A stretch of DNA of 39,244 nt from Candidatus Peribacteria bacterium (GCA_028286915.1 JAQBQQ010000002.1:1-39244); one strand, 5' to 3'; numbered from the stretch's first letter, positions 14,920-24,400 are shown. The notes: a model not told the origin generated them from the letters alone. A program made the numbers and translations.

Positions 14920-15378
14920 ATGAAAACTTCCCTTTTAGCTGCGTCACTGGCCATTTCATGTTTGTCTCTTATTGGTTGCTCATCCGGTTCTATATCTACT
15001 GATACAAATAGCTCGTCATCGGCTGTCGCATCTGTTGCCTCTTCCGGAGGACTGGAGATTGCCAACGGCCTGCGGATGGAGGAGCCATTGCCCGGTTCCA
15101 TTGTGCAAAGCCCCCTTGTTGTTCGCGGCGAGGCGCAGGGCAGCTGGTATTTTGAGGCAAGTTTCCCCATAAGGCTTTTAGACAGCCATGGTGTGGAGTT
15201 GGCTTCGGTACCGGCCAAGGCGCAGGGCGACTGGATGACTGCCGATTACGTTCCGTTTCTGGCATCCATCAGTTTTGCCGCCACAACCGATACCGGTTCG
15301 CTTGTCCTGGATAAAGATAACCCGTCGGGTTTGCCACAAAACGCAGGAACGTTGGTTATTCCGGTACGGTTTAAGTAA
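14920..15378 (+). CDS. Lipoprotein with Gmad2-like immunoglobulin domain
   Basis: The 152-residue product starts [24 protein letters not shown] is a lipobox, so the mature protein starts at Cys20 and is lipid-anchored. A Ser-rich linker (about 22-46) follows. The rest ([19 protein letters not shown], then [10 protein letters not shown] and a final VIPVRFK strand) matches the pattern of Gmad2 spore-germination-associated Ig-like domains, found in many exported bacterial proteins. ATG 14920 is preferred over 14842 because it gives a clean signal peptide. A terminator follows 7 bp after the stop. Role: extracytoplasmic, possibly a wall or protein-binding module; no enzyme is implied. Confidence 0.75.
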   Translation: MKTSLLAASLAISCLSLIGCSSGSISTDTNSSSSAVASVASSGGLEIANGLRMEEPLPGSIVQSPLVVRGEAQGSWYFEASFPIRLLDSHGVELASVPAKAQGDWMTADYVPFLASISFAATTDTGSLVLDKDNPSGLPQNAGTLVIPVRFK

Positions 15379-15385
15379 AAATTCC

Positions 15386-15411
15386 AAGCGGTCGCACATG
15401 ACCGCTTTTTT
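15386..15411 (+). terminator. Terminator abutting the msrB promoter
   Basis: AAGCGGTC and GACCGCTT form an 8-bp stem around GCACAT, followed by T6. The -10 box of msrB starts only 4 bp later. Confidence 0.8.
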
Positions 15412-15414
15412 CTG

Positions 15415-15420
15415 TATAAT
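15415..15420 (+). promoter_or_regulatory. msrB: msrB -10 box, predicted leaderless
   Basis: TATAAT, directly preceded by TG, ends 7 bp before ATG 15428. The expected -35 position (15392-15397) lies inside the preceding terminator hairpin and is not consensus. Confidence 0.6.
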
Positions 15421-15427
15421 CATACCT

Positions 15428-16027
15428 ATGCGTCACTCTCTTTTTATCGTAGCCAGCTTCGGTCTGCTGCTGTTAACGGCTTGCTCATCGTCAGCCGATA
15501 CCTTGCCTTCTTCTTCAGCTTCTTTTTCCTCTATCTCTTCTATTTCCTCGGCCTCCTCTATCTCCTCCTCGCCTTCTTCCTGGCAAACTTTCCAGAAGCC
15601 ATCCGCCGACACGCTAAAAACACAACTTACGCCGCTGCAGTACCAGGTAACACAGCAGGACGGGACCGAAACGCCTTTTGATAATGCCTACTGGAACGAG
15701 CACAGAGACGGTATCTATGTGGATATTGTTTCCGGCGAGCCGCTTTTTAGCTCTAAAGATAAGTATGATTCGGGCACCGGCTGGCCCAGCTTTACCCAGC
15801 CATTGGTGCCTGCAAATATTCTCACGCACGAGGACCATCAGTTGTTTGCCGCCCGTACCGAAGTGCGAAGCAGGCATGCAAATTCCCATTTGGGCCATGT
15901 CTTTACAGATGGACCTCAGCCGACAGGCCTGCGCTACTGTATGAATTCGGCTGCACTGCGGTTTATTCCCAGGGAAAATCTGGCTGCCGAGGGCTATGCG
16001 GAATATGTGGCATTATTCCAATCGTAA
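15428..16027 (+). CDS. msrB: Lipoprotein peptide-methionine (R)-S-oxide reductase MsrB
   Basis: The 199-residue protein has an N-terminal lipoprotein signal (FGLLLLTAC, Cys19) and a long Ser-rich linker (20-55). A full MsrB domain follows with [38 protein letters not shown] and NSAALRF. The cysteine in RYC is the catalytic one that reduces methionine-R-sulfoxide. The usual zinc CxxC pairs are absent, and Ser replaces the common resolving cysteine in RTEVRSRHA. Recycling therefore needs an external reductant or thiol. Lipid anchoring implies repair of exported proteins at the outer face of the membrane. No msrA is present in the window. ATG 15428 fits both the signal peptide and the TATAAT 7 bp upstream. 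Confidence 0.9.
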   Translation: MRHSLFIVASFGLLLLTACSSSADTLPSSSASFSSISSISSASSISSSPSSWQTFQKPSADTLKTQLTPLQYQVTQQDGTETPFDNAYWNEHRDGIYVDIVSGEPLFSSKDKYDSGTGWPSFTQPLVPANILTHEDHQLFAARTEVRSRHANSHLGHVFTDGPQPTGLRYCMNSAALRFIPRENLAAEGYAEYVALFQS

Positions 16028-16050
16028 TTTTCCGTAACTCTTACACTCCT

Positions 16051-16581
16051 ATGCTCGAGGCTGCCGTTGCTGTTATTCTCTGGCTTTTTTTCAAGCAGTA
16101 CCCTGTGGTGTGGCTGGTGTGCGGGGCTCTTTTTGTACCGGGCCTTTATGCCATGATCACGGGTGCGCCATTTGTCCCGACATCCGGCCGTACCATGCGG
16201 ACCATGCTTGGTCTTGCCGCTATTCAACCGGGCGAACATGTATACGATCTTGGCTGCGGCGATGGCCGTCTGTTGCTCCGGGCCGCAGGTAAAGGCGCCA
16301 AGGCAGTGGGCTATGAGTTGTCTGTTCCCACGTATGCCCTTGCCAGGTTGCGTTGTGTGTTCCGGAGAAATATCCGCGTGCGCTTTGCGGATTTCTGGTC
16401 ACAGTCGTACGGCGATGCCGATGTCATATTCTGTTACCTCCTTACAGATTCCATGCGGCACTTTGAAACGCGTATCTGGCCCGGCCTTCCTGCCGGTTGC
16501 CGCGTTGTCTCGCATGCATTCAGTATGAAAAATGTGCCGTACGCACAAAAGAAAGACGGCGTATTGCTGTATGTAAAATAA
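16051..16581 (+). CDS. Membrane-anchored class I SAM-dependent methyltransferase
   Basis: The 176-residue protein has hydrophobic N-terminal segments (about 1-37), then HVYDLGCGDGRLLLRA (residues 63-78), the SAM-binding motif I. GYELSVPTY supplies the acidic motif II residue, and ADVIFCYLL is motif IV-like. Such small membrane-tethered methyltransferases are common in bacteria, but their substrate is rarely known. It lies 23 bp after msrB and is probably co-transcribed with it. No Shine-Dalgarno is seen. The substrate could be a lipid, quinone or protein; nothing in the sequence decides. Confidence 0.75.
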   Translation: MLEAAVAVILWLFFKQYPVVWLVCGALFVPGLYAMITGAPFVPTSGRTMRTMLGLAAIQPGEHVYDLGCGDGRLLLRAAGKGAKAVGYELSVPTYALARLRCVFRRNIRVRFADFWSQSYGDADVIFCYLLTDSMRHFETRIWPGLPAGCRVVSHAFSMKNVPYAQKKDGVLLYVK

Positions 16582-16725
16582 TCCATAAACAAGTTGTTGA
16601 ATTATAAAGTGAGATGAGCCGCAGGTATGAAGCATAGCAATGACATGAATGTATGATTTCTTCAATGTCAGTTCTCAATTTCCGCATTCATTCCCGAAAG
16701 CTAACCATGCTACCATTACCGGCAT

Positions 16726-17109
16726 ATGGATAAGTACGATATCATTATTGCAGAGGACGACCCGGTACTGCGCGAGCTCTACCTGCGGAAGTTCGATAAA
16801 AAGCATTTTAACGTGCGCACCGCAGCCGATGGCCAGGAGGCACTTAACCTCATAGCAGCTTCACCGCCTCAGGTATTATTACTGGACATCAACATGCCGG
16901 TAAAAGATGGTATTGATGTGCTCAAATCCCTGCCCAAAGAGCAGCGTTCATTTTCCGTTATCATTCTCACGAATCACGAAGAGCAGATTATGAAAGATCA
17001 GATGAATGACTTAGGCGTGGACGGTTACTTCGTCAAAAAAGACATGACTCTGCAGTCGCTTTTGGAAATGGCGGATGGGTTACTGAACAAGTCAGTGGCA
17101 GCGGCTTAA
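16726..17109 (+). CDS. Single-domain response regulator (CheY-like)
   Basis: The 127-residue protein is a receiver domain only. It has the acidic pocket (E10, D11, D12), phospho-acceptor D54 in LLLDINMP, T82 in IILTN and the lysine in YFVKKDM (104-105). No DNA-binding output domain follows, so it must act through protein contact or as a phosphate relay. It is convergent with the histidine kinase at 17185-18564, 75 bp away, which is its likely partner. The stretch TGCTACCAT, an extended -10-like sequence, ends 9 bp before ATG 16726, consistent with a near-leaderless mRNA. Confidence 0.9.
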   Translation: MDKYDIIIAEDDPVLRELYLRKFDKKHFNVRTAADGQEALNLIAASPPQVLLLDINMPVKDGIDVLKSLPKEQRSFSVIILTNHEEQIMKDQMNDLGVDGYFVKKDMTLQSLLEMADGLLNKSVAAA

Positions 17110-17184
17110 GTAATCAGTATGATGACTGAATCATAAAAAGGCAGTGTATTCAATTGTAATAGCGACTGCATGGATAAGCAGTGT

Positions 17185-18564
17185 TTATTTTCCCATATAC
17201 CATCTTTTTGGCTCATCTTCGATTTCTTCTTTTTTGGTCTCATCAAACGGCAGCGTGAAGTAGACCGTGGTGCCTTTGTCGAGTTTGCTTTCTACCCAGA
17301 GTTCACCTCCAAAATTTTCGATGATACCCTTGGAGATAAAGAGGCCGAGGCCGTTACCCACCGGCTTATGTTGGGCGGCGTTGGACGCGCGGGTGAATTT
17401 TTCTCCAATATGAATAAGGTCTTCCTCGGGAATACCGTACCCCTGGTCGGCCACTTCAATTTGCGCCATTTTACCTTCTTTGGCGACGCGCACGGTAATC
17501 GTGCTGTTGTCCGGCGAATAACACATGGCATTGGTAATTAATTCCTGCAGCACGCCGTACATAAGTTTGGTATCTATCTGTACCGCCTGCATGGTTGGGT
17601 CTAAGTGAATTTCCAGCTTTTGCTTGCGGCGCGTAAGTTCCGGGCGTGACTCATCTACAATGCGCTGCAGAATATGCTTAAGAGATTTCAGTACTTCCAC
17701 ATGGTAGAGCATGCCCTGTTTCTCCACATGGCTGGCTTCCGTCATGGCCTTCACAATGCCGTCCATGCGCGTCACCGCCTCCTGGATCTGCTCAAGTACT
17801 TGCGGGGCATGTATTAAATCATCGCCATCGTCATCGGCCAGAAGCTCTGCCCACCATCGAAAGGTTGCCAGCGGAGCACCCAACTGGTGGGTGGCCAGTT
17901 CCAGCAGGGCCAGGCGGTTGGCATCTATCTGTTGGTGCATTTCATGCCGGCCCTTGCTGGCGTAGGAGGTAACTCTTCGCGCCATAAACAAGCCGGCCAG
18001 GAAGAGCAGAATAAACGGCGGCGCGAGTGTCATGATGAGCGCCATGGTAAACTTTTCATCGGTTGTCAGAATCAGTATTTCTGCATCTTTAAAATGCGGG
18101 TCAGACAATGGAACATATGCCGTCACCTTGTCATTGGTCGTGGTAACGGTACTGCGGAGTACGTCTGTTTCACTTGGCAATGGCGGTACGGCGATGGGTT
18201 TGCCATTGAGTGTGGTGTCAGTAGAGGTACGCACTATCCACTCCTGCCTATTGCTGATTTTTTCGGCTACAGCTACAGATTGTGCCTGCGGAATTCTGCC
18301 AGCCAGTTCCATGAGGAATGCCGTAGCCGGTCCTTTATCCGGTGCATGAAGTGCGTTTAGTGTCGTTGGATTCTGCGATAACGTATACGACAGAACGGCT
18401 CCCATGCTTTTGACACGTTCAGTGGCCCTGTTCTGGAGAAGAATTTTTGTCGAAAAGAAAAAGCCGGCACCAATACTGGCAGTCAGCAGTAATACCAGTG
18501 CCTGCAGGCCATACAGCCGCCATGGGTGTTCTCTGTGCTCGGCGGAAAGAGGACTGCTGTTCAT
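17185..18564 (-). CDS. Sensor histidine kinase
   Basis: The 459-residue protein has two membrane helices (about 17-40 and 174-196). They flank an extracytoplasmic sensor region of about 130 residues. The HisKA motif follows as LATHQLGAPLATFRWW (H226), then the ATPase boxes: N345 in ELITNAMCYS, DQGYGIPEED, EKFTRA and GNGLGLFISKG. It should autophosphorylate H226 and pass phosphate to the response regulator at 16726-17109. The THQLxxPL form replaces the usual SHELRTPL. The sensor domain shows no recognised ligand motif. An extended -10 (TGCTATAAT) lies 27 bp upstream of the ATG. Confidence 0.9.
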   Translation of the reverse strand: MNSSPLSAEHREHPWRLYGLQALVLLLTASIGAGFFFSTKILLQNRATERVKSMGAVLSYTLSQNPTTLNALHAPDKGPATAFLMELAGRIPQAQSVAVAEKISNRQEWIVRTSTDTTLNGKPIAVPPLPSETDVLRSTVTTTNDKVTAYVPLSDPHFKDAEILILTTDEKFTMALIMTLAPPFILLFLAGLFMARRVTSYASKGRHEMHQQIDANRLALLELATHQLGAPLATFRWWAELLADDDGDDLIHAPQVLEQIQEAVTRMDGIVKAMTEASHVEKQGMLYHVEVLKSLKHILQRIVDESRPELTRRKQKLEIHLDPTMQAVQIDTKLMYGVLQELITNAMCYSPDNSTITVRVAKEGKMAQIEVADQGYGIPEEDLIHIGEKFTRASNAAQHKPVGNGLGLFISKGIIENFGGELWVESKLDKGTTVYFTLPFDETKKEEIEDEPKRWYMGK

Positions 18565-18590
18565 AAAATGTAATATAGGTTTTTCGTATT

Positions 18591-18599
18591 ATTATAGCA
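18591..18599 (-). promoter_or_regulatory. Extended -10 of the histidine kinase gene
   Basis: TGCTATAAT on the minus strand (18599-18591). It predicts a leader of about 20 nt before ATG 18564. No clear -35 is present, as expected for an extended -10 promoter. Confidence 0.55.
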
Positions 18600-18696
18600 G
18601 AAAAAGGCGATTATAGGAATAGAGGAAAAATCGGATTCCTACACGGTTTAAGGGTAATCGTGGCCAGATTTCTGCGTGCCACGGCGGAAGGGATGC

Positions 18697-18728
18697 AAAA
18701 AAACCGCTGACGGCGAGAGAGCGGTTTT
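18697..18728 (-). terminator. Terminator of the SLH gene at 18765
   Basis: AAAACCGCT and AGCGGTTTT form a 9-bp stem around an 11-nt loop. On the minus strand it ends in a run of seven T, 37 bp past the 18765 stop. Confidence 0.8.
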
Positions 18729-18764
18729 CTTCATGTCATATAGAAGACTGTGCATACGCAGTGC

Positions 18765-19538
18765 TTACTTCTGGATACTTTTTATCTCAAGCGAACCTGG
18801 AATAAGTCTCATATGATAATTGCCAATAGTAGGCCCCAGCGGCTTGGGAGCTGCTTTCCGGACAGTTGCATGCCGGCCATTGAGACGGCGATAGTGAGCC
18901 AGGGTCTGCCTGGATGAAGAAGTGCCGGCAGCGGTCTGTACAATGTCTGTTTGATGCGAGCCGATACTAAGGCCGCCCTGAGCGGTGGCATGATTGAGCG
19001 CAGCATTTTCGGCCAGAATGCGAGGCTTGTATGGTTCAAGTTTGTGGATCATGGCCAGAAGTTCCGTCTGAGTGACTGTCTGTGCGTAATCCTTCGTTCT
19101 CCAGTCCAGTACGCCTTTGCGCTTGAGCGCTTCCGTATAGCGCCAGTGCCAGCCAAGCGGACGGATCTTGGCACTGTCCGGCAGGGCTGTGCCATAGGCG
19201 ACAGCAAGTAGCTTGGACACTTCGGCAATATTAATTGAGTTATCCGGCCGGAAGTTGCCATCTCTATTGCCGCGGATCAGACCGAAGGCAATACCTTCGC
19301 ATACGTAGACAGCATTTTTATCGGTGATACTGACATCGCTAAAAAAATGCGTGTAGGTGACAGGTAAGGATGGTGCCAGATTTTTTTTGCAATCAAATGA
19401 AGAATCATACGGATACACTTCCAGGACAACCATTTGTAAAGCTTCCGCCCGCGTAAGAGGCTGTTCAGCTGCTTGCGTTACGTGTGCCTGGAGAAAAAAT
19501 GCAACCGGTACGATGAGTAGAAGGGCGAGGCGTTTCAT
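18765..19538 (-). CDS. Secreted SLH-domain protein
   Basis: The 257-residue protein has a signal peptide (MKRLALLLIVPVAFFLQAHVTQA, cut near residue 23). S-layer homology repeats follow in about residues 24-170: FSDVSITDKNAVYVCEGI, GNRDGNFRPDNSINIAEV and ALKRKGVLDWR. SLH repeats bind pyruvylated cell-wall polymer and tether proteins to the surface. The C-terminal 85 residues are Ser/Thr/His-rich, low in hydrophobicity and of unknown role. One of its cysteine pairs (Cys50, Cys80) could form a disulfide. It has its own terminator. A TATGAT -10-like box lies about 35 bp before the start. Confidence 0.8.
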   Translation of the reverse strand: MKRLALLLIVPVAFFLQAHVTQAAEQPLTRAEALQMVVLEVYPYDSSFDCKKNLAPSLPVTYTHFFSDVSITDKNAVYVCEGIAFGLIRGNRDGNFRPDNSINIAEVSKLLAVAYGTALPDSAKIRPLGWHWRYTEALKRKGVLDWRTKDYAQTVTQTELLAMIHKLEPYKPRILAENAALNHATAQGGLSIGSHQTDIVQTAAGTSSSRQTLAHYRRLNGRHATVRKAAPKPLGPTIGNYHMRLIPGSLEIKSIQK

Positions 19539-19669
19539 GGACTGACAGGAAATAAATGAAAGGAAATCATACTAGCGCTCACATTGGCAGATAGGCAAGA
19601 GATCGTATTATCGGCATGGCATTTCTGTGTTTGATATTCCACTTATTATAACATACAGACATATGTATG

Positions 19670-20971
19670 TCATTGTTTCTTCCCGGCCTCATCGAATAGT
19701 GGGAACTGGGCGTGCACGTTTGGGCCTGGCTGTTCATGAAAGTAGAAAACGAACAGGAGCCAGGCGATGAAAGTGACCGTACTGGCGACAAAAATGGGCA
19801 AATTCGGATGAATGGTGGATATAAAACCGCCGATAATAGGCGGAATAGCTGCGGCAAGCGCCTGGAGTGACTGCTTAATGCCGATAATCTCTCCCTGCAT
19901 CTCTTCGCCCGCCAGGTCTGAGACAATCGTACTCGCCGCAGGATCCAGCAGCCCTTCGGCAATGGCTATGAAAGGAATCAAAAGGTACAGATAGATGGAT
20001 GTATTGGGCAATAGAAGTGCCGGTAACAGAAGGGCCAGCAAAAAGCTGCAAACCGCGATTGTACGCCGAAGACCAAATCTTTTGGTAATAGGACGAACCA
20101 GGAAACCCTGAACAATGGCAATCCATACGCCGGCATAGCCGAAGAAATCACCGATATTTGACTGATTGTAGTGGAATTTTTCAATCAGAAAGACCTGGAA
20201 GAACTGAACAAAAAAATTGAAGCCGAGCGTAAGAATGAATACGACTAACAGAATAGTGCGCAAATGGCTGATTTCCATGGCACGTTTAATGTTATAAAAA
20301 CCTGTGAAAAGGCTTATGCGGGCCTTGGAACGGGTATGGAGTGTTTCCTGAAAGAATACCAGAAACAGCAGAATGTTGATGACGCTCAGCGCAGCTGCAA
20401 ACCAGAATGGCGTGGCAATGCTGAGTGCCGGATGCAGTGTGGAGTCCGACAATTTTCCGCCAATGTACGGTCCCAGAATAAAGCCCAATCCAAAAGCCAT
20501 GCCCAGCAGGCCGAAATTGCGGGTTTTCAAACTTTTTTCCTGGCTTATATCCGCTGCCGCCGACATGGCGATAGAGATATTGCCGCCGGTAAATCCGTCC
20601 AGTGCACGCGAGAAAAAGAGCAACGGCACATTTCTGGTCACAATGCCGATGGCAAACAACGCATAGCCGACAAGAGTGCCGAAGAGCGACATAATCAGCG
20701 TTACTTTGCGGCCGTATCTGTCGGATGCCGCGCCCAAAATAGGTGACCCGAAGAACTGCAGTAGCGGATACGCGGCCAGCAGGAAGCCATACAGAATGGA
20801 TCGTGTCGCGAGTGAGGTATGAGCCGGCAGAATGCTTACCGGTGTGTCCAGAACAATGACGGCCAGGACAGGCAGGGCTATACCGACGCCCATCATATCC
20901 AAAAAGACAGTCAGGAAGAGCGGAACGAGGGTGCGTTTGTGGGTAGAGACGTTTCGTGAAATGTCCGTCAT
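19670..20971 (-). CDS. MFS transporter, TetA/multidrug-efflux-like
   Basis: The 433-residue protein has 12 hydrophobic helices in two sets of six. LGAASDRYGRKVTLI is the MFS loop 2-3 motif (GxxxDRxGRK). FFSRALDGFTGGNISI in helix 4 and LGFILGPYIGGKLSD in helix 5 are the signatures of the drug:H+ antiporter branch that includes TetA. The substrate is not readable. It is the third gene of the operon after ileS and the 132-residue membrane protein, 27 bp downstream of the latter. Because the IleRS here is of the eukaryote-like class, a link to antibiotic tolerance is conceivable but unproven. Confidence 0.85.
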   Translation of the reverse strand: MTDISRNVSTHKRTLVPLFLTVFLDMMGVGIALPVLAVIVLDTPVSILPAHTSLATRSILYGFLLAAYPLLQFFGSPILGAASDRYGRKVTLIMSLFGTLVGYALFAIGIVTRNVPLLFFSRALDGFTGGNISIAMSAAADISQEKSLKTRNFGLLGMAFGLGFILGPYIGGKLSDSTLHPALSIATPFWFAAALSVINILLFLVFFQETLHTRSKARISLFTGFYNIKRAMEISHLRTILLVVFILTLGFNFFVQFFQVFLIEKFHYNQSNIGDFFGYAGVWIAIVQGFLVRPITKRFGLRRTIAVCSFLLALLLPALLLPNTSIYLYLLIPFIAIAEGLLDPAASTIVSDLAGEEMQGEIIGIKQSLQALAAAIPPIIGGFISTIHPNLPIFVASTVTFIAWLLFVFYFHEQPGPNVHAQFPLFDEAGKKQ

Positions 20972-20998
20972 ACAATCCGGGATGAGTGGAGGCGTATA

Positions 20999-21397
20999 CT
21001 ACTTTAAAGCCATCTTCATAAGCCAGTTTCCAATGCCAAATACAATACTTACCAGTACCCAACCTGCAATGCCGCCCAGAATCTCCATGTGCACCAGATT
21101 CTGGTCCATGAGTTGTATCATGCTGTAGGTGAGCCACATAAAAATGCCGTTAATGAGAATGAGTGCCAATAGCATGGCAAATAATTTCAGTGGTAGTGCC
21201 AAAATGCCCAGCAGTGGCCGGATAATGATATTCATGAACGTAAGCAGCGCGCCAATGACAATGTAGGCAAACAGTCCGCCTCCCACCGAAAAGTAATCCG
21301 TAAGATAGCTGGCCATAGCCCAGACCAGCAGGATATTCAGTATTGCACGGATGAACAGCCGGGCTGGGAAAGAAAGCGTATGATTCTCGTGAGGCAT
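20999..21397 (-). CDS. Four-helix membrane protein, phage holin 4_2 / DUF-type
   Basis: The 132-residue protein has four membrane helices (about 13-35, 40-60, 63-90 and 107-130). The segment LTFMNIIIRPLLGILALPL, followed by a final hydrophobic pair, matches the widespread bacterial family called mycobacterial 4-TM phage holin superfamily IV. Despite the name, these proteins are ordinary chromosomal membrane proteins of unknown role. The start is 10 bp after the ileS stop, so it belongs to the ileS operon. No other phage gene is near, which argues against a prophage. Confidence 0.75.
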   Translation of the reverse strand: MPHENHTLSFPARLFIRAILNILLVWAMASYLTDYFSVGGGLFAYIVIGALLTFMNIIIRPLLGILALPLKLFAMLLALILINGIFMWLTYSMIQLMDQNLVHMEILGGIAGWVLVSIVFGIGNWLMKMALK

Positions 21398-21407
21398 GGC
21401 GCAAAGA

Positions 21408-24400
21408 TTAGCGCACGGAGAAGCGTACTGTCACCTTGCGGTCATCCAACTCCATGGCATGGTCATCACCCTGGGCGGTGCCTATGATGGCATTTGTCTC
21501 ACGTTCAATAAGTGCCTGATGGCCGGATAGAATGTCATCTGCGCCGGTTACAGCCAGGACAATCTGATCCTGCATCTGAAGGCCCTGTTCTTTGCGGAGC
21601 TTCTGTATGCCCCGGACTATATCGCGTGCCAGGCCTTCCAGCTGGAGTTCGGGCGTTACGGTTGTATCCATACTCACTACAATACCGTGATCGGCCGCCA
21701 CATTGGCCGAGCCTTCCCGGCTGCGGTAGACCACTGTCACTTCCTCGGGTAGAAGCGTTTCGCCCATAATATCTATGGATCCGTCTTCTTTGACCGTAAA
21801 TTCACCGCGTTTACCGGCCGCTATGAGCTCCTGCACCTTTTTGCCGAACCGCGGACCGGCTTTGCGGGCATCTACCTGCGCGAACGCTTCGGCCAATGTA
21901 CCCGGGTCTTCCACGAATTCCAGGTTTTTCACGTTCAACTCATCACGCAGTAGTTGCAGGTCGGCATGTGTCAGCCAGTCGCGCGACAGGATATCGGTTG
22001 GAAGTGCCACAATGCTGCCAGCCAGCGGTTGTCGTACTTTTACCTTCTGGTCGGAGCGGATACTAAGGCCCAGCGATACAATGCGCCGCATAACGCGTGT
22101 TTTGTGTAATAATACGTGTTCATCAGCGGTCAGCTGTCTTGTTTCCGGCCAACGGGTAAGGTGCACGGAACCATGCTCTTCACCGGTAAGGTTGAGATAC
22201 ACGGCTTCCGTCATAAACGGGCAGAACGGCGCGAGCAATTGGCTGACTGTTAACAGCACATCGTACAATGTAGATAAAGCCATCTGCTGATCCTCCGTGT
22301 GTTCGCCTTCGCCGGGACTGTCTTCCTGCAGGGCTGATTTACCCGCAAAACGCCGGCGCGACAGGCGAATGTACCAGTTGGTGAGCCGGTCAATGGTTTC
22401 ATGGAGTTCATTACAACAGGCAGAGAGGTCGTAGCTGTCCAGCTGGGCAGTCATACGGTTCGTTAAATCCTGTATCTCGGTTAATATCCAGGTATCCAGT
22501 GGATGATCGGATTTTTTCCGTGTCGGGACTGGTTCCCATCCCGCCGCGTTGGCATATGTGACAAAGAACGAATACGTATTCCAAAATGGTAAAAGGACAT
22601 TGCGCAGCGTTTCCTCTACCAGTTTTTCGGAGAATCGCATGTCTTCCGCCCGCACGGCAGGTGATTGCATGAGGGCAAAACGGACTGCATCGGCGCCGTG
22701 CTTGTCAACAATAATAAGTGGTTCCGGGTAGTTCTTTAGGCGCTTGCTCATTTTTTTGCCGTCCTCGGCCAGCACGGTGCCGTTTACAATACAGTGCTCA
22801 AATGCCGGTTTGCCAAACAGGGCGGCGCTTAAGACGGTAAGCGTATAGAACCATCCGCGTGTCTGGTCGATTCCTTCGGCAATAAAATCAGCCGGAAAAC
22901 CTGGCGGCAGGCTGTCGGAGGTGCTTTCAAACGGGTAATGAGCCTGGGCATATGGCATGGATCCGCTCTCAAACCAGCAATCCAGTACATCCGGAATGCG
23001 GCGGAATTTTGGTCCCAGATAGATAGTTTCGGTATGGCAGTTCGGGTAAAGCGTGTAGCCGGAAGCACCCTGCTCCACCTGCTTGAGCGCATTTATGAAG
23101 CGGCCGTGAGTTACCAGTAGCACGCGTTTGCCTGCGTACTGTTCTTTTATATAAAGAATAGCTGCTTTTGCCCGGTCCAGAAGAGCGGCTTTGGATTCAC
23201 CGTCCGGCATATCCATCAGGTTTAACCGGAAGTTCCTGGCAAATTCCGGATCTATAGCCTCCAGCTCCTGTATGGTCTTTCCTTCGTAAGCGCCAAACGA
23301 TTGTTCCTGAAATAGTGCCATGGGGATAATGTCCTTATTCCAGCCTTCGGTAACAATACATGCTGTTTCATTGGCTCTCTGCAAGTCCGATGAAAGGATG
23401 ACATCATAGTCCTCCATTTTTAGTACTGACTGCACCCCGGCCGCCTGTTTCCTGCCAAGTTCCGACAGTTCCCTATCCGATGCGCCGGTAATTCTTCCCT
23501 CCCCGTTCCAGTCGCTCTCGCCATGCAGCAGAACAGTTAACTGCACAGCTGTCGGGTCCTCTGCTTCATGCCAGCTAATAGAATCCATAACCTCCTTGTG
23601 TAAGTCGAACGGGCTGCCCGTCTGATGGTCCCAGTAAAATGTATAGGGCGTTGCGTAAGACGGAAATGGTTGTTCGGTTAACTTACGCGGCTCCTCACCG
23701 GTAAAGAAATATTCTATATTTTTGACTATATCCGCATGAGTAACGAGCACTATATGTTCACCTTTATTGTTCAGTATTATCTCCTTTAGAAAGGGCTGAA
23801 CCCTTCTATTTACGTCTTCCCAATTTTCCATACCCGGTAGATGATAGATTGTTTCAATTTTGTTCGTTTCCAGCTTATGCTGCCGTCGTTCTTTTACAAA
23901 CGACAAGTCGGTGTAATCCAGTGTCTTGCCTTCATACTCGTTAAATTCAACTTCACGGATACGATCATCTATTTCGACAGGAATGCCGGTTTCCTTGCCG
24001 ATAACTGCTGCAGTTTGTTGGGTTCGTGCCAGCGGAGAAGAATAAATTTTTTGTACACCTTTATCCTTTAATATAAGAGCTAATTTAAATGCCTGTAATT
24101 TTCCATTTTCGGTTAAATCTGTTCCAGGAACCTCGCTTTGATATATGGGAATGAGATTGCCTTCGCTTTCGCCGTGTCTTACTACGGTAATCTTTGTAAA
24201 GCGACCCGGGCATATTCCGCGCACGGCATCACGGCTGCCAAGGACACGTATCTCACCGGTTGTGTCGTGCCGCCAAAGCGGTAAGGGGGTTCCCCAGTAG
24301 CGGCTGCGGGAAATAGCCCAGTCACGGGAGTTTTCGAGCCAATTCCCAAAGCGTCCATCGCGTATGTGATCCGGTACCCATTCCGTTTGCGCATTCGCTT

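Noticed and set aside
20292-21137. Minus-strand frame of 281 codons overlapping the MFS transporter
   Set aside because: It overlaps the transporter and the holin-like gene in another frame, is rich in Cys/His/Arg and has no recognisable domain.
20999-21397. Prophage, suggested by the holin-like family name
   Set aside because: No other phage gene is near and the family is a common chromosomal membrane protein; the gene sits in the ileS operon.
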